This document shows positions 33,806 through 42,310 of a stretch of DNA of 52,569 bases, piece by piece. The position numbers were made by a program, and so were the translations under genes. This stretch comes from Bacillota bacterium (lineage in GTDB: Bacteria; Bacillota; Clostridia; Peptostreptococcales; Acidaminobacteraceae). The stretch covers positions 1-52,569 of the forward strand of contig JAOARG010000064.1 in assembly GCA_025210655.1 (NCBI GenBank). Direction: 5' to 3'. The notes beneath the pieces are model-generated. The model was not told the DNA's origin and did not search any database. It was given only the letters and a program-made list of their open reading frames with translations. Each line of letters starts with the position of its first letter. Within the stretch, counting starts at the first letter, position 1.

Positions 33806-34544
33806 AAAAAGTATAAACAAAATAGTGCCCCTAATAGTAATAATATTATTATGGGCACTTTTAAGTTATATGATTGATAAGGCAATTATAGTACCAGGAC
33901 CCTTAAGTACTTTCAAAAAGTTAATAAGTTTACTTGGTGAAGAGGACTTTTTATTTGTTGTTCTTTCTACCTTAAGAAGAGTTTTTCTTGGATTTGCAAT
34001 TAGTCTTTTTCTAGGGACTCTTTTAGGTATCTTAAGCGGTATATTTAAAAAGGTGAATTACTTGGTTAATCCCTTTTTTCAAATAGTAAGAACAGTACCT
34101 ACCATAGCAGTAATAATGATTGCAATAATATGGCTGGATGATAAGGCCTCTCTTCTTGTAAGTTTCTTGGTTGTTTTTCCGGTTATTTATACGAGTGTTC
34201 TTGGTGGGGTTAAAAGTGTTGATCCTAATCTTCTTGCTATGGCTGATTTATATAATGTTGGTTTTTTTACTAAAGTCAAGGGATTATACTTTCCATCAGT
34301 TTTTCCTTATCTTTTTGTTGGAATAAGGACGGCAATCTCCTTAGGTATCAAGTCAACTATTGCCGCAGAAGTTATTTCACAACCTATGGGAGCTATAGGG
34401 TCAAATATGCAGCAATTCAAAATTAATTTTGATATTGAAGGTGTATTTGCTTGGGTAATTGTAATAATACTTATAAGTTATGCTATTGATTTGCTTCTTG
34501 GCAAAATTCAAAATAGATTTGAAGACTGGAAGGAAAAGTTATGA
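33786..34544 (+). CDS. ABC transporter permease (SsuC/TauC type)
   Basis: A 252-residue membrane protein with about six helices of the BPD_transp_1 family. The EAA-like loop is around GGVKSVDPNLLAMADLYNVG. The frame opens at 33753, but GGAGGT at 33770-33775 and overlap with the preceding gene point to ATG 33786. It overlaps the binding protein by 20 bp and the ATPase by 4 bp. It forms the channel of the importer. Confidence 0.87.
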   Translation: MRISTIKKSINKIVPLIVIILLWALLSYMIDKAIIVPGPLSTFKKLISLLGEEDFLFVVLSTLRRVFLGFAISLFLGTLLGILSGIFKKVNYLVNPFFQIVRTVPTIAVIMIAIIWLDDKASLLVSFLVVFPVIYTSVLGGVKSVDPNLLAMADLYNVGFFTKVKGLYFPSVFPYLFVGIRTAISLGIKSTIAAEVISQPMGAIGSNMQQFKINFDIEGVFAWVIVIILISYAIDLLLGKIQNRFEDWKEKL

Positions 34545-35260
34545 TACGTTTAGAAAACATTAATATGAATTACGGAAAGGGAGATATTTTCTCAGATCTT
34601 ACTTTTAAAATAGAAAAGAACAAGGTTACTACAATTATTGGTGAATCAGGTTGTGGTAAAACAACTATTTTAAATATAATTGCAGGTATAGTTAAGACTT
34701 TTAGAGGTGATATAATATCTGATGAAGATATTGAAATATCCTATATGTTTCAAGAATCAAGACTTTTGCCTTGGAAAACTGTATATGAAAATATCAGATT
34801 TGTTTTAAAGGATAATGTTCCGGAAAACCAAGTTGAGGATAGGATTGCTAAGGCCCTTGAAATAGTAAATATGCAGGAGCATAGAAATGAGTATCCAAAT
34901 AATCTAAGTGGAGGAATGAAGCAAAGGGTAGCACTTGCAAGATCTATTGCTTTTCCATCCAATATAATACTTATGGATGAACCCTTTAGTGGACTAGATT
35001 ATTATAGAAAGGTTCAACTTATTGATGATTTTAACAGGATGGTTAAAGACATAAATAAAACCATAATTCTTGTTACCCATGATATTACAGCAGCTCTTAT
35101 GTTTAGTGATAAAATAATTTTACTTGGAAATAGACCAACTGAAATAATTGAAGAATATGAAGTTGGGGTAGAAAGACAAAAGAGAGATATTCTAAGCAAG
35201 GAAATTAAGGATATTGAAGATCAAATATATAGTTCCATGAGAAAACTTTCAAGGGGTTGA
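34541..35260 (+). CDS. ABC transporter ATP-binding protein (SsuB/TauB type)
   Basis: A 239-residue ATPase with Walker A GESGCGKTT, a Q-loop in MFQESRLLPW, signature LSGGMKQRVALARS, Walker B ILMDEPFSGLD and the switch histidine in VTHD. The MFQESRLLPWKT form is typical of nitrate/sulfonate-type importers. It is coupled to the permease by ATGA and lies 4 bp before the HAD gene. Confidence 0.93.
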   Translation: MIRLENINMNYGKGDIFSDLTFKIEKNKVTTIIGESGCGKTTILNIIAGIVKTFRGDIISDEDIEISYMFQESRLLPWKTVYENIRFVLKDNVPENQVEDRIAKALEIVNMQEHRNEYPNNLSGGMKQRVALARSIAFPSNIILMDEPFSGLDYYRKVQLIDDFNRMVKDINKTIILVTHDITAALMFSDKIILLGNRPTEIIEEYEVGVERQKRDILSKEIKDIEDQIYSSMRKLSRG

Positions 35261-35264
35261 TTTT

Positions 35265-35732
35265 ATGAAGTTAAATATTCCATCTTATGGGGAGTATGAA
35301 ATAAAGAATTTGATTTTTGACTATAATGGTACAATAGCAAAGAAAGGTCAAGTTATTGAGGGATTGAAGGAAGTAATTGTAGCTTTATGCCAGGACTTCA
35401 ATGTATTTATAGTGACTGCTGATACTTACGGAAGTGTTAGGGAAAATTTTAAAGATACTCCTGTTAAAATAAAAATCATATCAGGAGATCATGAGGCAGA
35501 TCTAAAACTAAAAGCACTTTTTGAGATTGGTCCTGAAAATTCCATTAGTTTTGGAAATGGCCGAAATGATGTTCACATGTTAAAACAATCGGCTATTGGT
35601 ATTGGAATAATTGGTTCTGAAGGTATGGCTAGCAGTCTTGTTCAATCGGCGGATATTTTAGTAAAGAGTATATTTGATGCAGTAGACTTAGTAAATAATA
35701 AAAATAGTTTAATTGCGACATTAAGAAGGTAG
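35265..35732 (+). CDS. HAD-superfamily hydrolase, COG4087-like
   Basis: A 155-residue HAD protein without a cap domain. Motif I reads FDYNGTIA, with the nucleophile Asp but Asn in the place of the usual second Asp. Motif II is VTADT, and motif IV is FGNGRNDVHML. This D-x-N-G-T form is seen in the soluble P-type-ATPase-like phosphatase group, where activity is unclear. It follows the ABC ATPase by 4 bp and precedes truA by 4 bp, so it belongs to the same transcript. Confidence 0.8.
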   Translation: MKLNIPSYGEYEIKNLIFDYNGTIAKKGQVIEGLKEVIVALCQDFNVFIVTADTYGSVRENFKDTPVKIKIISGDHEADLKLKALFEIGPENSISFGNGRNDVHMLKQSAIGIGIIGSEGMASSLVQSADILVKSIFDAVDLVNNKNSLIATLRR

Positions 35733-35736
35733 GTAA

Positions 35737-36474
35737 ATGATGAATTATAAAATAGTAGTTAGATATGATGGAAGTAGATATAAAGGATGGCAAAGGCTAA
35801 AAGATGAAGATATGACTATTCAAGGTAAACTGGAGGATGTCTTATCAAAAAGGTTTGAGAAGAAGATAGATTTAATTGGTTCTGGAAGAACTGATAAGGG
35901 GGTCCATAGTCAAGGACAAGTGGCAAACTTTCACGCTCCTGAATATGTCGAGGAATCTGAACTATTAGATTACTTGAACACATATCTTCCGGAAGATATT
36001 CTTGTAGCTAGTCTTAGTATTGAAGAAGAAAGATTCCATGCAAGATATAATGCCAAGGGAAAAGTTTATAACTATAATATTTTTAATGGTAAATTTGTAG
36101 ATCCATTTGAAAGAAAATATGTGACTGTAGTTGCAGAAAATTTGAATATTAAAAGGATGCAAAAGGCCGGTGATTACTTCATTGGACAACATGATTTTTC
36201 TGGATTTACTACATCAAAATCAAAGAAAAAATCCCATGTTAGAACTATAAATTCTTTAAAAATAAACAAAAAGGGAGATACTATTTCAATATCAATTGAT
36301 GGAAATGGATTTTTACACAATATGGTTAGAATTATTGTGGGTACCCTAATAAGGGTTGGAAAGAATGAGCTTGATCCAGAGATGATTCCAAAGATGATTG
36401 TTGCTATGGATAGATCTGTTACGGGACCGATTGCAGATGCAAAGGGTTTATTTTTAAGTAGGGTTTATTACTAG
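35737..36474 (+). CDS. truA: tRNA pseudouridine synthase A
   Basis: A 245-residue enzyme that forms pseudouridine at positions 38-40 of tRNA. The catalytic aspartate is in SGRTDKGVHSQGQVANF. GKVYNYNIFNG, HDFSGF and GNGFLHNMVRIIVGTL are family blocks. Length is typical. ATG 35737 and ATG 35740 are both possible after AAGGTAGG. It follows the HAD gene closely and is followed by a hairpin. Confidence 0.95.
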   Translation: MMNYKIVVRYDGSRYKGWQRLKDEDMTIQGKLEDVLSKRFEKKIDLIGSGRTDKGVHSQGQVANFHAPEYVEESELLDYLNTYLPEDILVASLSIEEERFHARYNAKGKVYNYNIFNGKFVDPFERKYVTVVAENLNIKRMQKAGDYFIGQHDFSGFTTSKSKKKSHVRTINSLKINKKGDTISISIDGNGFLHNMVRIIVGTLIRVGKNELDPEMIPKMIVAMDRSVTGPIADAKGLFLSRVYY

Positions 36475-36486
36475 ATATAAAACAAA

Positions 36487-36525
36487 GCACCTTTTACTCT
36501 TATGACATATGTTTGTAAAAGGTGC
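36487..36525 (+). terminator. Hairpin after truA, probable terminator
   Basis: GCACCTTTTAC (36487-36497) pairs perfectly with GTAAAAGGTGC (36515-36525). The following T tract is interrupted, so termination may be partial and the next gene could be read through. Confidence 0.65.
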
Positions 36526-36555
36526 ATATTTATTATTTTGTAGGAGATGATACTT

Positions 36556-37617
36556 TTGAGAAATGATAGAGAATTACTTAAAAATGTTGAAGAAATAAAA
36601 ACAGGGAGAGTAAAAAGAGGGCTTGAAGGACTTGTAGGAGGCCTTAGGGCTCTTGTTATTTCAGTTGAAAAGGAAAATCTTCGTGATGCAGTGTATGAAA
36701 TGTCTGATATGACATCTTACTTTGTATCAGAGCATTATAAAAATAATGAGGGTGAATATTACATATTAAAACTTAAGGATTCGGCTGATATTATAATTAA
36801 AGCCTCCTTTGAAAGTGAAAATAAGTATCTTCTATATAATGATAATCCCAAATCCTCAAAACTTATAAATACAAGGGTGGAACAGTTTATTTTTGATGTT
36901 TCGGATATAGAAAAATACTATGAAATACAAAGGTCATACGGACTTAATTTTGATGGTGCTATTGAAAATAAGGGAAACTACAAAATCCTATCTTCAAAGA
37001 TAGATGAAAGTTTAGGAGTATCCTATGCTTTTGTGGAGTTTGAAGGTGCTCTAAGATACAGTAGTAAGGATGATATAGATATGGAGATTGATATCCCTAT
37101 ATCAAATAGGACTTACCTAAAAAATGTTATAAAACTAGACCATACAGCTAGTAGGGTAAAGGCTAAGGATAGGGATAAAGCTATACTGAAATTTATGGAT
37201 TACACTGAATATAATTTTGAGTTTTCCATTTATGTTAGAAATCTTAATTCTATAACTAATGTTGCAAGACTAAAAAAAGGTGAATTTGCAATGGTATTTA
37301 CATCTGGAATAGAAGAATATAAGGAGGGTGAATCAGGGCCTACAGAAAAATTCATCCATAATTATGGTACTAGGGTTCATCATATGGCTTTCCAGACTGA
37401 AAACATAGATACTTTCTTTGAGAGTTTGAAAAAAGATGGAGTAGAATTTCTTGTAGATTTAGTAGGAAGTGAAGAGGAAGGCCTTAAGCAAACATTCACC
37501 ATTCAGTCGCCTTATACAATGATTGTCAATGAGTATATACACCGTTATGGAGATTTTTCAGGCTTTTTTACTAAATCAAATGTTGAGATGTTAACAAGGA
37601 GTACGGAAAAACAGTGA
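36556..37617 (+). CDS. HPPD-like VOC superfamily protein
   Basis: A 353-residue protein of two vicinal-oxygen-chelate halves. The C-terminal half matches the 4-hydroxyphenylpyruvate dioxygenase family: IKLDHTASRV, YGTRVHHMAFQTENI and MIVNEYIHRYGDFSGFF supply the two histidines and one glutamate of the metal site. The N-terminal half is more divergent. The family's best-known enzymes use O2, which conflicts with the anaerobic context, so another reaction is possible. ATG 36547 overlaps the AGGAG site, so TTG 36556 is the better start. bioB follows behind its own promoter. Confidence 0.75.
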   Translation: MRNDRELLKNVEEIKTGRVKRGLEGLVGGLRALVISVEKENLRDAVYEMSDMTSYFVSEHYKNNEGEYYILKLKDSADIIIKASFESENKYLLYNDNPKSSKLINTRVEQFIFDVSDIEKYYEIQRSYGLNFDGAIENKGNYKILSSKIDESLGVSYAFVEFEGALRYSSKDDIDMEIDIPISNRTYLKNVIKLDHTASRVKAKDRDKAILKFMDYTEYNFEFSIYVRNLNSITNVARLKKGEFAMVFTSGIEEYKEGESGPTEKFIHNYGTRVHHMAFQTENIDTFFESLKKDGVEFLVDLVGSEEEGLKQTFTIQSPYTMIVNEYIHRYGDFSGFFTKSNVEMLTRSTEKQ

Positions 37618-37641
37618 TTGTTAACCGGTGATTTTTTGTGG

Positions 37642-37670
37642 TTGACAAAGCTTTTGAAATATCATATTAT
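37642..37670 (+). promoter_or_regulatory. bioB promoter
   Basis: TTGACA (37642-37647), a 17-bp spacer and TATTAT (37665-37670). The leader to the start codon is about 58 nt. No BirA-type operator is obvious. Confidence 0.8.
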
Positions 37671-37734
37671 TTAACTCAGTAGAAGGTCTCATATATATTT
37701 AATCTTTATTTATGGCCTTAAATAGGAGGGTAAT

Positions 37735-38715
37735 ATGCTTAAGTTTATTAAAGAACTAGGTGACAAGATATTAAATGGATATGAAATAACTTTTGATGAA
37801 GCAATGGAGCTTGTCAAAATAAAAGAAGAAAATGAATTAGAATTATTATATAAGTATGCCGATGAAATTAGGGACAAATATTGTGGAGATAGCTTTGATG
37901 TCTGTACAATAATGAATGTAAAATCAGGAAAATGTTCAGAGGATTGCTCGTTTTGTGCTCAGTCAGCCCATTATGAGACGAAGTGTGACACTTATGATTT
38001 ATTAAATGCTGATGAGATAGTTGAAAGAGCTGTTGAAATGGAAGAGTCAGGGGCGAAGAGATTTTCCCTGGTATCAAGTGGAAGAAATCTTTCTGATAAT
38101 GATTTAAAAAGATTAGTTCCAATATACAAGAGAATTAAGGAAGAGACTGGATTAAAGGTTTGTGCATCCCATGGACTTTTAACAAAAGAACAGGCTAAAG
38201 AGTTGAAAGAGGCAGGTGTAGATAGATATCATCATAACCTAGAATCTTCGAAAGAACATTATGAGAAGGTATGTACTACCCATTCCTTTGAAGATAGGGT
38301 AGATACAATTAAAGCTGTTGTAGAAAGTGATCTTGATATATGTAGTGGAGGAATATTTGGAATTGGTGAAGGGGAAGTTGATAGGATAAAAATGGCATTT
38401 GAGCTTAGAAAATTAGGCATAAAATCAATCCCAGTAAACATTCTTAATCCAATTGAAGGTACACCACTATCAGCTTCTGAAAAAGTAGGACAAATTGATG
38501 CTCTAAAAATGATTAGTATATTTAGATGTATTCTTCCACAGTCATTCATAAGATATGGTGGAGGAAGAAGTAATTTTGATGACAATGGTAAAAAAGGACT
38601 TAAGGCAGGAGTAAATGCTGCTTTAGTTGGAAATTACCTTACTACTGTAGGTAATAGCATAGATGAAGATATGGAAATGATTAAGGAAGCAGGATATAAA
38701 ATAAGCGACTGTTAA
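37735..38715 (+). CDS. bioB: Biotin synthase
   Basis: A 326-residue radical-SAM enzyme that inserts sulfur into dethiobiotin. The radical-SAM cysteines are C67, C71 and C74 (KCSEDCSFC). RYHHNLESS, GGIFGIGE, PVNILNPIEGTPL and RYGGGRSNF are family blocks that include ligands of the second cluster. No other biotin gene is in the window. The ATG follows AGGAGGGTAAT. Transcription ends in the hairpin at the core of the second GCCTAA palindrome. Confidence 0.93.
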   Translation: MLKFIKELGDKILNGYEITFDEAMELVKIKEENELELLYKYADEIRDKYCGDSFDVCTIMNVKSGKCSEDCSFCAQSAHYETKCDTYDLLNADEIVERAVEMEESGAKRFSLVSSGRNLSDNDLKRLVPIYKRIKEETGLKVCASHGLLTKEQAKELKEAGVDRYHHNLESSKEHYEKVCTTHSFEDRVDTIKAVVESDLDICSGGIFGIGEGEVDRIKMAFELRKLGIKSIPVNILNPIEGTPLSASEKVGQIDALKMISIFRCILPQSFIRYGGGRSNFDDNGKKGLKAGVNAALVGNYLTTVGNSIDEDMEMIKEAGYKISDC

Positions 38716-38724
38716 TAATTTCAG

Positions 38725-38885
38725 TCGCGCCTAAAATGGCCTAATGTGGCCTAGAATAGCCTAAGATTGTTTTTAGTACAAGTCTCCCAAAGTATTTAGA
38801 TACTTTGGGAGATTTTTTTGAACAATATTAGGCGAGTTGCGTAGCAAAAAAATAGGCGCGATCAAAGCTTTAGGCTACTTTAGGC
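38725..38885. repeat. GCCTAA palindromic element 2 (161 bp)
   Basis: The left arm has GCCTAA or GCCTAG at 38729, 38739, 38749 and 38759. The right arm has TTAGGC at 38829, 38870 and 38880 plus ATAGGCGCGATC. The arms resemble those of element 1 (GATCGCGCC, TTGCGTAGCAAAAA, AACAA near the core). Its core is a 12-bp perfect hairpin that acts as the bioB terminator. The right end forms the last codon and stop of the minus-strand MATE gene. Confidence 0.85.
38784..38819. terminator. Terminator at the core of element 2
   Basis: CTCCCAAAGTAT (38784-38795) pairs perfectly with ATACTTTGGGAG (38800-38811) around TTAG, followed by seven T residues. It ends bioB. On the minus strand the flank is less T-rich. 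Confidence 0.88.
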
Positions 38886-40232
38886 CATGATTTTATCCAT
38901 TTCTCTAAATTCATGTCTAATCAGAAATAAGCTAATAACTGTAGATATAACATCGGAAATAGGATATGAAACTGCAATTCCAAACACGCCATTGTCCATT
39001 AGAAGTGGAAGTATAAGTATCATTGGAATTAACATAATGAACTGCCTAAGTAGTGACAATATCATTGCTGGTTTTGATTTTCCAAGAGCCTGGAATATAG
39101 TTGTTCCTATTATCTGAATTCCAACAACTGGTATTGCAAATGTTATGGTTTTGATTATAAGTATACCTGTTGGAATGACTTGTATATCAGGTGTAAATAT
39201 CCTTATAATATATGGTGAAAACAACTGTATAATTAACCAACCTATTGATGAGAGTACTATAATAGTTTTGATTGAAAGAAGAGTTGCTTCTTTAACCCTA
39301 TCATATTTTTTAGCTCCATAATTGAAGCCTACTATAGGTTGTAAAGACTGAACTATTCCAAACATAGGCATGAAAATAAACATCAGAACTCTGTTGGCTA
39401 TCCCAAATGCAGAAATGGCGATGTTTCCACCATAGAATTTTAGAGAGTTGTTAACTACGATAGCTAAAACACTTCCCCCTACTTGCCTTACGAATGAAGG
39501 TACACCTATTTTCATTATTTCCTTACTGTTCTTTACATTAAGTTTTAAATTTTCAAATTTGATATTAAGTGATGAATTACCCCTAACAATATAATTAAGA
39601 ACAAATATCAAGGTGATGAATTGTGATAGTATTGTTGCAATGGCAGCTCCCTGAATACCCATTTTAAATCCAAAAATAAAAATAGGGTCTAGAATAACAT
39701 TTAATCCTGTTCCTATCATAACAAGGGCCATTGATGTCTTTGCTTTTCCTTCTGATCTAATAATGTTGTTATATGAAACAACTAAACCGTAGTAGATATT
39801 TCCTAGGAAAATAATTTTCATATAATCTTGAGCGTAAGGAAGAATTTCTGTTGTTGAACCAAACAATGATAGGATGGGATCTAAGAAAATCAAACCTATT
39901 GTGCTAAAGAGTATGTTTATCATTAGTATTAATATAATCGAGTTTCCTGCAATTTCATCTGCATATGATTTGTTTTTTTCACCTAAAGATCTACTTATGA
40001 TTGAAGCTGAGCCTATACCTACCATTTGAGCAAGGGAGCTTAATATCATTTGAATAGGGAAACAAATTGCTAAAGCCCCAATAGCCAGTGAGTTTACACC
40101 CCGACCGATGAATATAGTATCAACAACATTGTAAAGGGCATTTATTATCATTCCTATTGTAGCTGGAATAGAAAGCCTGATGATTAGTTTTGATATTTTA
40201 TCTTCTCCAAGATAATTTGATGAATACGACAT
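38880..40232 (-). CDS. MATE-family multidrug efflux transporter
   Basis: A 450-residue membrane protein with twelve predicted helices of the MATE family: SIPATIGMIINALYNVVDTIFIG at the start, GIGSASIISRSLGE, and the second-half QPIVGFNYGAKKYDRV. It exports drugs or metabolites with a cation gradient. It lies 12 bp after the marR-type gene, a common regulator-pump pair. Its stop codon TAA is the end of the GCCTAA unit of repeat element 2, so the last residue (Ala) and the stop come from the repeat. Confidence 0.93.
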   Translation of the reverse strand: MSYSSNYLGEDKISKLIIRLSIPATIGMIINALYNVVDTIFIGRGVNSLAIGALAICFPIQMILSSLAQMVGIGSASIISRSLGEKNKSYADEIAGNSIILILMINILFSTIGLIFLDPILSLFGSTTEILPYAQDYMKIIFLGNIYYGLVVSYNNIIRSEGKAKTSMALVMIGTGLNVILDPIFIFGFKMGIQGAAIATILSQFITLIFVLNYIVRGNSSLNIKFENLKLNVKNSKEIMKIGVPSFVRQVGGSVLAIVVNNSLKFYGGNIAISAFGIANRVLMFIFMPMFGIVQSLQPIVGFNYGAKKYDRVKEATLLSIKTIIVLSSIGWLIIQLFSPYIIRIFTPDIQVIPTGILIIKTITFAIPVVGIQIIGTTIFQALGKSKPAMILSLLRQFIMLIPMILILPLLMDNGVFGIAVSYPISDVISTVISLFLIRHEFREMDKIMA

Positions 40233-40244
40233 GTAAAAATTCTC

Positions 40245-40682
40245 CTATCTATTTTTTTCTGAAATCCCAATTCGTATCTTTTGAAGGATGTGGGAAAGAT
40301 GTTCGATTTCCTCCTTAGAGATTCCCTCTAGGATTTTTTCTATCCAGGTATTACTTATTTCTTCTATTTCTTTTTTTAGTTCTTGACCTTTTTCAGTGGG
40401 ATAGACAAAATGATTGCGGTTATCCTTTGGATCTTTCTCAATTCTCACCATATCCATATCCTTAAGTTTTTGTATAGCCCTAGTTGTAGTTCCTTTGTTG
40501 ATATTAAGTAGTGCTGATATTTCCTTTTGAGTTATTCCTGGATTTTTGACTACTTTAAATAATACACCAAACTGACCTTTTTGAAGTCCTTGGCAGCTTT
40601 TAACTTCTTCCATAATGAACTTGCCCCTATCCCTAAAGATAACGCCAAAATCGCTAAAAATACTTTGATATTTAGAATCCAA
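40245..40682 (-). CDS. MarR-family transcriptional regulator
   Basis: A 145-residue winged-helix protein. The DNA-binding part is GITQKEISALLNINKGTTTRAIQKLKDMDMV, with the wing at KDPKDNRNHFVYPTEKG. The flanking helices form the dimer interface. The start is TTG 40682 after GGAGGTTACAAAT. Two matching 20-bp palindromes upstream are the likely operators, implying autoregulation of the marR-MATE operon. The inducer is unknown. Confidence 0.92.
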   Translation of the reverse strand: MDSKYQSIFSDFGVIFRDRGKFIMEEVKSCQGLQKGQFGVLFKVVKNPGITQKEISALLNINKGTTTRAIQKLKDMDMVRIEKDPKDNRNHFVYPTEKGQELKKEIEEISNTWIEKILEGISKEEIEHLSHILQKIRIGISEKNR

Positions 40683-40703
40683 ATTTGTAACCTCCGTGTA
40701 TAA

Positions 40704-40723
40704 ATAGTTGTTATTGCAACTAT
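40704..40723. promoter_or_regulatory. Probable MarR operator 1
   Basis: ATAGTTG-N6-CAACTAT, a perfect 20-bp inverted repeat directly downstream of the likely promoter and before the ribosome-binding site of the marR gene. It has the same architecture as operator 2. Confidence 0.72.
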
Positions 40724-40732
40724 GTTAACACA

Positions 40733-40756
40733 AATTAGTTGTTTAAGCAACTAATT
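40733..40756. promoter_or_regulatory. Probable MarR operator 2
   Basis: AATTAGTTG-N6-CAACTAATT, perfect 9-bp arms. Its centre is 31 bp, about three helical turns, from operator 1. On the minus strand a TTGCTT within it and TAACAT 17 bp later form a plausible promoter, so binding here would block RNA polymerase. Confidence 0.72.
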
Positions 40757-40761
40757 TAATG

Positions 40762-40794
40762 AAATAAATGGGTCCATAAGGGACCCGTTTATTT
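40762..40794 (-). terminator. Hairpin after the beta-CASP gene, probable terminator
   Basis: AATAAATGGGTCC pairs with GGACCCGTTTATT (one G-U pair) between 40764 and 40793. The T-run is short and broken. It lies just after the stop of the minus-strand nuclease gene and before the marR promoter. Confidence 0.6.
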
Positions 40795-40796
40795 TA

Positions 40797-42203
40797 CTAA
40801 AAATTTATTTCATCATATAAATTTGGAACTTCTATATTTAGATTAGGATATATATCCTTAAGAAGAACTGAAAATTCTTGTCTAGATGAATCTTCACCGT
40901 GTATAACGATGATTCCTTTCCTAATTTCATCAAAACCTTTAATCCATTTAAGTAAATCTTTTTGATCACCATGACCGGAAAAACCATTGATCTTGTGTAT
41001 TTGAGCTTTTACAGGGATATTTTCATCTCCAATAGTTACTGGAGATTCTCTATTTAATATCTTTCTGCCGAGACTTTCCTCGCTTTGATAGCCTACAAAT
41101 ACTATTGATGTATTTTCCTTTGGTAAATAGTACTGTAGATGGTGCTGTATACGGCCTGCATCACACATTCCACTTGCTGAAACAATTACCTTAGCTTCTT
41201 TTGAAAAGTTAAGGCGTATTGATTCTTGATGGTCTTCTATTAAATGTAGATTTGGATACTTCAAAAAGTTTTCTACATCTTTAGCAAAGTCCTTTTGTAT
41301 TTCTTCCTTGAAGTAGCCCATGTGTTTTTTATAGATATTAAAGGCTGATATTGCTAAGGGACTGTCTACATAGAATGATATTTCCCTGAGCTTCTTTATT
41401 TTTTCGGGATCTTTTACATGATGGTTTAGTTCGTAAAGAATCTCTTGGGTTCTCCCTACTGAAAAGGATGGTATTAAAACTGTTCCACCTTTATCTATTG
41501 TTTCTATTATAATGTCACACAGTTTTTCTGCTCTAGTAGTTACATCCTTGTGTATTCTGTTACCGTAGGTTGATTCTATAAAGACATAATCAGACTCTTT
41601 TAAAAAAACGGGTGCTTGTAGCAATGGATCACTATTGGTTCCAAGATCTCCCGAAAAGGCGATTTTACTTTCTTTATTATCCTCCATAATTTTCAAATCA
41701 GCTGTAGCTGCACCTAATAGATGTCCGGCATTATTTAGTGTGAAACTTATATTCCCATCTTCCACGAATTTTTCATAATCCAAGGGATAGAAATACTGCA
41801 TTGCAATTATTGCATCATCCTGCGTATAATAAGCTTCAATTTCATCAAGCCCTGCTTTTTTTCTTTTTTCATTTTCATTTCTTGCATTCGTTTCATGGAT
41901 TATTCCGCTATCTTTTAGAAGGATTTCACAAAGATCCCTTGTTCCATAGGTGCAGTAAATTTTTCCATGGAAACCTTCCTTGACCAACTTGGGTATTCTA
42001 CCGCAATGATCAATGTGACTATGGGTTAATATTATGAAATCAAGACTTTCTGGATTGAATTTGAAATCATCTAAATTATGCTTTTCCTCCTGAATACTAC
42101 CTTGAAATTGACCACAATCTACAAGGAATTCTTTGCCTGAAGTTTTTACATGGTAACAAGATCCTGTTACTAAATTAGTGGCTCCTAAAAATTGTATTTT
42201 CAT
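40797..42203 (-). CDS. MBL-fold beta-CASP RNA-processing nuclease-like protein
   Basis: A 468-residue metallo-beta-lactamase protein of the CPSF73/beta-CASP type. The metal motif is LTHSHIDHCGRIPKL, followed by AGHLLGAAT (H), SGDLG (D), the beta-CASP region with ESTYGNR, and the C-terminal motifs PSFSVGRTQE, SASGMCDAGRI, HKINGFSGHGDQ and VIHGE. Bacterial relatives are ribonucleases; the exact RNA target is unknown. It starts at ATG after GGGGGATTAAAT. It is monocistronic and lies upstream of the marR operon on the same strand. Confidence 0.88.
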   Translation of the reverse strand: MKIQFLGATNLVTGSCYHVKTSGKEFLVDCGQFQGSIQEEKHNLDDFKFNPESLDFIILTHSHIDHCGRIPKLVKEGFHGKIYCTYGTRDLCEILLKDSGIIHETNARNENEKRKKAGLDEIEAYYTQDDAIIAMQYFYPLDYEKFVEDGNISFTLNNAGHLLGAATADLKIMEDNKESKIAFSGDLGTNSDPLLQAPVFLKESDYVFIESTYGNRIHKDVTTRAEKLCDIIIETIDKGGTVLIPSFSVGRTQEILYELNHHVKDPEKIKKLREISFYVDSPLAISAFNIYKKHMGYFKEEIQKDFAKDVENFLKYPNLHLIEDHQESIRLNFSKEAKVIVSASGMCDAGRIQHHLQYYLPKENTSIVFVGYQSEESLGRKILNRESPVTIGDENIPVKAQIHKINGFSGHGDQKDLLKWIKGFDEIRKGIIVIHGEDSSRQEFSVLLKDIYPNLNIEVPNLYDEINF

Positions 42204-42310
42204 ATTTAATCCCCCAATTTTCTGTAATAATATTTTAATGTGAAATTTTCTTGTTTTTCTAATATAATTATACCCAAGTAGTTATTAAATATTATAAGAA
42301 GGGGTAAATT

